From NCBI GenBank assembly GCA_963748485.1, contig CAVVJF010000009.1, positions 1 through 64,000 of the forward strand: DNA of 64,000 bases, written 5' to 3'. The notes under the pieces were generated by a model, which was not told the origin of the DNA, searched no databases, and saw only the letters and a program-made list of their open reading frames with translations. Below, piece after piece: positions 59,497 to 64,000 of the stretch. The position numbers were made by a program, and so were the translations under genes. This DNA comes from DASRWT01 sp963748485 (GTDB lineage: Bacteria > Methylomirabilota > Methylomirabilia > Rokubacteriales > CSP1-6). Position 1 is the first letter of the stretch; every line of letters starts with the position of its first letter.

Positions 59497-61224
59497 CTAG
59501 AACGCGGGGGGCGCCGCGGCGATCGCTTCGAGATCGGCGCGCGTGTAGGCGGCGAGACTCCGGAAGTCCAGGTCGGTGTAGTTCTTGATCCACCGCATCG
59601 CGATCTTCTCGGCCTTGCGGTAGCGCGTCTCCGCCTCGGCGGAGGCGGCGCGCCCCCGTTCGTCCTTCACCGTCTCGCGCAAGCGGGTCAGGATGTCGTC
59701 GGTCTCCTCGTGGAGCAGGCGCTTGACGAGCGCGAAATCGTGCACCTTGGCGGGATCGCCGGAGTCGCGCGCGCCGTGGCGGACGCGCTGGGCGATCTGC
59801 GCCACCGACATCCGGCCCGTCGCGAGGTCCTCCATGAGGGCAGGATGAATGCCCGGCTTGCCCGCGAGGCTGTCGATGCCCTTGGCCCCGCGCCCGTTGA
59901 GCCAGCCCTCCAGGTATTCCACGACCATGCGAGCATTTCGACGGGTGCCTTCAACGGTGATCGGCCCCGCCGGCACCTCCAGGCGCACCGGATAGCGGTC
60001 GGGGTCGGTCATCTCGGGCGTCGGCCGCCACCCGGAGGCGGTGAGTTGCTTGAAGGGGTCGGCCGCCGTTTTCATGTGGAAGATGTGGGCGACCCAGGCG
60101 CGGATGAAGCCCTGCTTCGCCTCCCACTCCTTGTCGCCGCGGATCGCGGCGGCGGCGGCGGCGTTGACCTCGGGGTCCTGGCTGGGCAGCGCGGTAGCCA
60201 TGCCGCCGATGGGGACGGCGCCGCGCTTGAGGCAGATGGCGACGAGCCGCCGGAAGATGTCGGCGAGGAACGGGGTGGTCTTGATGTCCACCCCGAAGCG
60301 GTCCGGCCACACCTGCCGAGGATCCGCCATGACGAACTCGAAGATGCTCGCCTTGAGGTCCCAGCGGGCGGCGTTGAGCCCGCCCGCGTACGGCCCGAGG
60401 GCGTGGAGCATCTCCTCCATCTGATAGACGGCGGGGAGCGACTCCACCAGCGGGATGGCGCTGATCACCGCGTCGCGCAGGAAGGGCAGGCGCTCGCGGC
60501 TGCGGTCGAAGAGATCCCGGTACCAGACGCACTCCTCCGCCGCCTCCAGCTTGGGCAGGTAGAAGAAGATGCCCTGCCCGCGGCCGGCCTGGGCACGGCC
60601 CGCGAAGAAAAAGGTGAGCGCGGTGCCGAGGATGGCGGCGGAGATCGGCGCCCCGTCCACCGTGAACTCGGGCTCGTCCAGGTGGAGGCCGCGCTCGCGG
60701 TGCATGAAGAAGGGCAGCTCGCCGGGCGCGATTCGGTACTCGCGGCCACGCTCGCGGTCGGTGTAGGCCAGCTCGCGATTGACGGCGGCGAGCCGATTGT
60801 GGGCGGAGCGCACGGTGTCCACGAGGCGGTGCCCGCCCGAGTCCTCGTCATCGTCCAGATCACCCTCGGCCCGCTCGCCCTCGGGCCCGGGGTTCAAGGC
60901 GTTGATGAACATGCTGGTGATCGAGCACGGGCCGGAGATCTCGATGCCGGGCCGGCGGAGGTCGGCGGGCACCGGCGGCACCTTCCACGTTCCCGTGTTC
61001 GCCTCGCTCCGCGGGGGATGGCCGGGGAGCGCGCCCTCGCGCAAGGCCCGCTGGAGCACGGCCGCGCGCTTGGCCATGAGCGCGCGCACGCGTGGGGTGA
61101 ACTCGTCGTGGAGGCGGACGACGTAGTCGAGGAACTCGGGGGTAAACAGGGCGGCCGCGCCCTCCACCGGGGCGAAGCGCACGCGCTCGGTGGCCGGACG
61201 CGGTGATGCGGCAGCCGTGGTCAT
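59497..61224 (-). CDS. malate synthase
   Basis: A 575-residue protein related to malate synthase A, which condenses glyoxylate with acetyl-CoA. Landmarks are AIPLVESLPAVYQMEEMLHALGP and GLNAARWDLKASIFE, matching the family's catalytic barrel (usual form GLNxGRWDY). A C-terminal helical plug region carries DFALVKRLLHEETDDI. An insertion DLDDDEDSGG near residue 122 and the altered RWDL motif set it slightly apart. No isocitrate lyase is in the window, so a full glyoxylate shunt cannot be claimed. The ATG is at 61224. Confidence 0.82.
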   Translation of the reverse strand: MTTAAASPRPATERVRFAPVEGAAALFTPEFLDYVVRLHDEFTPRVRALMAKRAAVLQRALREGALPGHPPRSEANTGTWKVPPVPADLRRPGIEISGPCSITSMFINALNPGPEGERAEGDLDDDEDSGGHRLVDTVRSAHNRLAAVNRELAYTDRERGREYRIAPGELPFFMHRERGLHLDEPEFTVDGAPISAAILGTALTFFFAGRAQAGRGQGIFFYLPKLEAAEECVWYRDLFDRSRERLPFLRDAVISAIPLVESLPAVYQMEEMLHALGPYAGGLNAARWDLKASIFEFVMADPRQVWPDRFGVDIKTTPFLADIFRRLVAICLKRGAVPIGGMATALPSQDPEVNAAAAAAIRGDKEWEAKQGFIRAWVAHIFHMKTAADPFKQLTASGWRPTPEMTDPDRYPVRLEVPAGPITVEGTRRNARMVVEYLEGWLNGRGAKGIDSLAGKPGIHPALMEDLATGRMSVAQIAQRVRHGARDSGDPAKVHDFALVKRLLHEETDDILTRLRETVKDERGRAASAEAETRYRKAEKIAMRWIKNYTDLDFRSLAAYTRADLEAIAAAPPAF

Positions 61225-61255
61225 CGCGGGATCCTTTCTTTCGCGAACGCGATGT

Positions 61256-62023
61256 TCAGAGACGGCGCCGGCGGCGCGCGCTCTGGAACAGGCTCTTGAT
61301 GCCGAAGTAGGCGAAGGCGTCCTTGAGGTTCGAGAAGGCGCGCCGCAGCCGTCCCATCTCCTGGCTCGTCACGTACTCGAGGGTGAGGACGACGCGACGG
61401 TCCCCCGCCGCTGCCGGACTCACGCCGTGATAGACCTTGTCGCCGTTGAAGACCACCATGGCGCCCGGCGTCGTCGCGACCGCGAGGTCGCGCGCGGCCC
61501 GCCCCGTCTGGCGCGTGTGCAGACGGCACAGGAGTCGGCTCGCCGAATCCTGGACCAGGCCCACGAGCACGGTGTACCGGGCGCCCTTGTAGTAGGACGT
61601 GTCGTAGTGATGCCCCATGTGGTCGCCGGCCTCGGTGTAGAAATAGAGCGCGCAGGCGTGCGGATCTTCCTCGGGGCAGAGCTTGAGGTCCGCCCCGACG
61701 AGCCGGCTGAGGAAGGCGCGGAACGCCTCGGAGTGGTAGAAGGCCAGGAGGCTCGGGCCGCCATCGGCGATGGCGAAGTGGCTGACGCTTCCGCCCTTCT
61801 TGTGCCGCGGGATGTAATTCCGGTTGAGGCCGGGCTCGAGCCGCTCGACGTCCTCGAGTAGCCGCTCGACCACCGCGGGCGGCAGGAACTGCGGCAGGAA
61901 CAGGAACTCGTCCTGATCCCAGTACTCCTGCCGCACGCGCGCCTCGTCGAGGGCCGCCACCGCGCGCTCGATGTCGAGGGCGATGGACGGCGGTGCCGCG
62001 GGCGAAATCTCCGGTGTGGCCAT
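61256..62023 (-). CDS. 2-oxoglutarate/Fe(II)-dependent dioxygenase
   Basis: A 255-residue oxygenase with the double-stranded beta-helix iron triad H139-x-D141 (GHHYDTSYY) and H199 (KVYHGVSP), and an arginine about ten residues later for 2-oxoglutarate (GDRRVVLTLEY). The architecture resembles prolyl-4-hydroxylase- or PhyH-like enzymes acting on small molecules or proteins. It has no signal peptide. It precedes malate synthase by 31 bases on the same strand; the substrate is unknown. Confidence 0.8.
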   Translation of the reverse strand: MATPEISPAAPPSIALDIERAVAALDEARVRQEYWDQDEFLFLPQFLPPAVVERLLEDVERLEPGLNRNYIPRHKKGGSVSHFAIADGGPSLLAFYHSEAFRAFLSRLVGADLKLCPEEDPHACALYFYTEAGDHMGHHYDTSYYKGARYTVLVGLVQDSASRLLCRLHTRQTGRAARDLAVATTPGAMVVFNGDKVYHGVSPAAAGDRRVVLTLEYVTSQEMGRLRRAFSNLKDAFAYFGIKSLFQSARRRRRL

Positions 62024-62054
62024 TGACGGTCCAATTTAGCACACGTTGTATAGT
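62023..62054 (+). promoter_or_regulatory. candidate promoter for the FBT-family transporter
   Basis: TTGACG (62023-62028) and TATAGT (62049-62054) are separated by 20 bases, longer than the ideal 17. The -10 lies six bases before the ATG at 62061, implying a leaderless transcript. The region is only 37 bases wide and also separates the divergent dioxygenase gene. Confidence 0.35.
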
Positions 62055-62060
62055 GCCCCA

Positions 62061-63341
62061 ATGCAGGAGCGGCGCCGACGTCTGTTCCCGCTTCACACGC
62101 CGGATGCCCGCCGGCTGGCCGCGCTCTTCGCGATCGTCTACTTCGCCCAGGGCATGTGGTACCTGCCAAACCAGACCATCACCGTCGCCTTCAAGGACGC
62201 GGGCTACACGCCGAGCGCGGTCGCCGATTTCTTCCTCCTCAGCGCGCTGCCGTGGATGATCAAGCCCCTCTACGGCCTGCTCTCCGACTTCGTCCCCCTG
62301 TTCGGCCGCCGCCGCAAGAGCTACTTCTTCATCACCACCGCCCTCGCCGCCGCCGCCGGCGCCTGGCTGGCCCTGCTGCCCGACCACCCGTTCTGGTGGA
62401 TGGCGTGCCTCTTCACGCTGATGGGCTTCGGGCTGGCCTTCACCGACGTGCTCGCCGACGCGCTGATGGTCGAGGCGGGCCGACCCCGGGGCCTCACGGG
62501 CGCCTTCCAATCCGTCCAGTGGGCCGCCATCACCGCCTCTTCCATCCTCGTGGGCGCCCTCGGGGGCTACCTCGCCGAGAGGCGCGCCCTGCACGCCGTC
62601 TTCGCGATCGCCGCCTGCTTCCCGGTGATCTCGCTCGTCATGGCGGCCGCCTTCGTGCGCGAGGCGCCGCGAACCCGGGACCCCGGCGCCTTCGGCGAGA
62701 CCCTCGCCGCCATTCGCGCCGCGTTGAAGCACCGAGACACCTGGACGGTGGCCGGTTTTGTCTTCTTCTTCCTCTTCAGCCCGTCCTTCGGGCCGGCGTT
62801 CCTCTACTACCAAACCGACGTGCTCGGCTTCAGCCAGCAGTTCATCGGCACGCTCAGCGCCGTGAACTCGGCGGCGTCGGTGCTCGGCGCCCTCGCGTAC
62901 GCTCCGCTGGCTCGGCGCGTCCCCCTGCATCGCCTGCTGAACGTCTCGATCGGCGTGGGGGTGGTGGGCACCCTCGCCTACCTGATCTATCGGGACTGGA
63001 TCTCCGCCCTCCTCATCGACACCTTCTTCGGCAGCGTGGGCATGGTCATGCAGCTGGTCATCCTGGATCTCGCCGCCAAGGCCTGCCCACGGCGGGTGGA
63101 AGCCACCTTCTTCGCGTTCCTCATGTCCGTCTACAATGCGGGACAGCAGCTCTCGCAGAACGTGGGGGCGCGGCTGTACGAGAGCCTGGGATTCACCCCG
63201 CTGGTGCTGATCTCGGCGGCGACGACCGCAGCCGCCTGGCTGCTCGTCCCCCTGCTCGACGTGAGGCGCATCGAAGACCAGGCGCACCTCGAGAACCGCG
63301 TCAGCGCCCCTGACGCTCCTCTCGCTCCACCGCCTGCCTGA
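62061..63341 (+). CDS. MFS transporter of the folate-biopterin (BT1) family
   Basis: About 426 residues with twelve hydrophobic segments. Family features include FAQGMWYLPNQTITVAFKDAGY, the segment PWMIKPLYGLLSDFVPLFGRRRKSYF and LAFTDVLADALMVEAGR. Members of the BT1/FBT family carry folates, pterins or related small molecules in protists, cyanobacteria and plants; bacterial substrates are mostly untested. The ATG at 62061 is favoured over a TTG at 62046. Its 3' end overlaps the convergent small gene by 41 bases. Confidence 0.82.
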   Translation: MQERRRRLFPLHTPDARRLAALFAIVYFAQGMWYLPNQTITVAFKDAGYTPSAVADFFLLSALPWMIKPLYGLLSDFVPLFGRRRKSYFFITTALAAAAGAWLALLPDHPFWWMACLFTLMGFGLAFTDVLADALMVEAGRPRGLTGAFQSVQWAAITASSILVGALGGYLAERRALHAVFAIAACFPVISLVMAAAFVREAPRTRDPGAFGETLAAIRAALKHRDTWTVAGFVFFFLFSPSFGPAFLYYQTDVLGFSQQFIGTLSAVNSAASVLGALAYAPLARRVPLHRLLNVSIGVGVVGTLAYLIYRDWISALLIDTFFGSVGMVMQLVILDLAAKACPRRVEATFFAFLMSVYNAGQQLSQNVGARLYESLGFTPLVLISAATTAAAWLLVPLLDVRRIEDQAHLENRVSAPDAPLAPPPA

Positions 63342-63714
63342 CCGTGTCGTAGCTGCGCCGCAGCCAGCGGATGGCGCGCCCCACGTCGCGCGACGTCACC
63401 ACCTCGCACTCCACCCATCCCCGGTTGGCGAAGCGCCGGTGCGGCGTGATCCCCGGCGCGAGCAGGGCGCGCCGCTGATCCTCGGCGGTCAGCCGGATCC
63501 AGAGATCGGTGTCCTTGGGGCGGAGGGGGAAGCACGCGAAGAGCTGGGACCCCACGAAGTAGCCCCAGCGGCCGAACATGGGCGTGATGCGGACGCGGGG
63601 CCAGCCGCCCAGCTGCGTGTTGAGCTCGCCGGCCGCCCCGGTCCCGCCGCGCGCGAGGCTACGCCGCGTCTTGCGGCCGTGCCCGGTCCCCCGGATCCGC
63701 CCGGGCCCGGGCAC
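63301..63714 (-). CDS. small protein, possibly DUF5519 (luciferase-like) or TfoX-N-like
   Basis: A 137-residue protein of uncertain family. After a basic, low-complexity N-terminus (1-35), a compact domain carries WPRVRITPMFGRWGYFVGSQLF, DTDLWIRLT, and PHRRFANRGWVECEV followed by a helix AIRWLRRSYDTVRQAV. The last part recalls the small DUF5519 domain and the first part the TfoX N-domain/YjbR fold; I cannot decide. The GTG at 63714 shares one base with the TAG stop of the upstream MFS gene. Confidence 0.6.
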   Translation of the reverse strand: MPGPGRIRGTGHGRKTRRSLARGGTGAAGELNTQLGGWPRVRITPMFGRWGYFVGSQLFACFPLRPKDTDLWIRLTAEDQRRALLAPGITPHRRFANRGWVECEVVTSRDVGRAIRWLRRSYDTVRQAVEREERQGR

Positions 63715-64000
63715 TAGCGCTTGCCTCCCGCGAGGCGGGCGGCCTCGGGAAGCCGGCGAAGCCACAGCACGGTCAGGAGCCCGAGCGCCCCGCCCGCCCC
63801 CAGCATCGAGAAGGCCCAGCCCCACGCCGGCGCGGCGTCGCGCCCGCCCAGCCCGTCGAGCATCAGGCCGAACACCCACGGCGAGATCGCGCCCGCGCCG
63901 AAGCCGAGCAGCGAGCGGATGGCCAGCGCCGAGCCGAGCCGCGCGGCGGGAACGGTCTCGGTGAGCCCGGTCGAGTAGACGGGCGAATCCCCCAGCGCGG
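63714..64000 (-). CDS. MFS transporter, C-terminal part (truncated by window edge)
   Basis: The last 95 codons of a membrane transporter, running off the right edge. The readable part contains GDSPVYSTGLTETVPAARLG, followed by three hydrophobic segments with SLLGFGAGAISPWVFGLMLDG and ending LAGGKR at a TAG. The glycine/serine-rich helix pattern and the short basic tail fit the C-terminal helices (10-12) of a major facilitator family exporter. The small gene at 63301-63714 begins at its stop codon. Confidence 0.7.
   Translation of the reverse strand, partial: ALGDSPVYSTGLTETVPAARLGSALAIRSLLGFGAGAISPWVFGLMLDGLGGRDAAPAWGWAFSMLGAGGALGLLTVLWLRRLPEAARLAGGKR

Overview
The window is very GC-rich, densely packed bacterial chromosome with no rRNA, tRNA, CRISPR array or insertion sequence that I can recognise. 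The combination of a hopanoid locus, a TCA-cycle gene run, sulfide and other sulfur-compound oxidation genes, a two-subunit class I fumarase and a single-anchor succinate dehydrogenase fits an uncultivated soil or subsurface lineage such as Rokubacteria/Methylomirabilota. That assignment is inference from gene content, not a sequence match.

Layout. From 1 to 24.1 kb everything lies on the minus strand. Read in the direction of transcription, it begins with a TCA run (aconitase, isocitrate dehydrogenase, malate dehydrogenase, fumarase alpha and beta, succinate dehydrogenase anchor/flavoprotein/iron-sulfur protein, succinyl-CoA synthetase beta and alpha, NDP kinase). It continues with a PH-domain protein, a luciferase-like monooxygenase beside a NitT/TauT-type ABC importer, and a split biotin carboxylase/biotin carrier pair. 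It ends with a polar amino acid ABC importer, an alpha/beta hydrolase, an aminotransferase and two tiny membrane/coiled-coil proteins. A pair of very large hairpins sits between the amino acid binding-protein gene and its permeases. One secreted protein of unknown function (24.3-25.1 kb, plus strand) separates this from the next block.

From 25.2 to 32.8 kb a minus-strand sulfur module holds a flavocytochrome c sulfide dehydrogenase flavoprotein, its frameshifted di-haem cytochrome, a TauE/SafE exporter, a fused iron-sulfur/NrfD-type membrane protein, a molybdopterin catalytic subunit and a TlpA thioredoxin. From 32.9 to 40.8 kb come threonine synthase, a hydrolase-adenylate cyclase fusion, an EF-G paralogue, a fumarylacetoacetase-family enzyme, IspH and a zinc alcohol dehydrogenase.

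From 40.8 to 59.5 kb is the most interesting region. hpnD, hpnA, hpnG, a small unknown gene and hpnH run leftward; squalene-hopene cyclase starts a rightward run of twelve genes. That run is shc, mlaE, mlaF, mlaD, mlaC/hpnM, a PEP mutase-cytidylyltransferase fusion, phosphonopyruvate decarboxylase, a second nucleotidyltransferase, a CDP-alcohol phosphotransferase, a flippase-like protein, inositol-3-phosphate synthase and the hopanoid exporter hpnN. The spacing is operon-like, so hopanoid synthesis, outer-membrane lipid trafficking and what looks like synthesis of a C-P-bonded and/or inositol-containing lipid head group appear to be one programme. I consider this the best candidate for an undescribed system here.

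The right end carries malate synthase and a 2-oxoglutarate/Fe(II) dioxygenase (minus), a folate-biopterin-family transporter (plus), a small protein and a truncated MFS transporter (minus). Several likely promoters share an extended -10 element of the form TGnTAnnnT, and a few start codons lie only a few bases downstream of it, suggesting leaderless transcripts.
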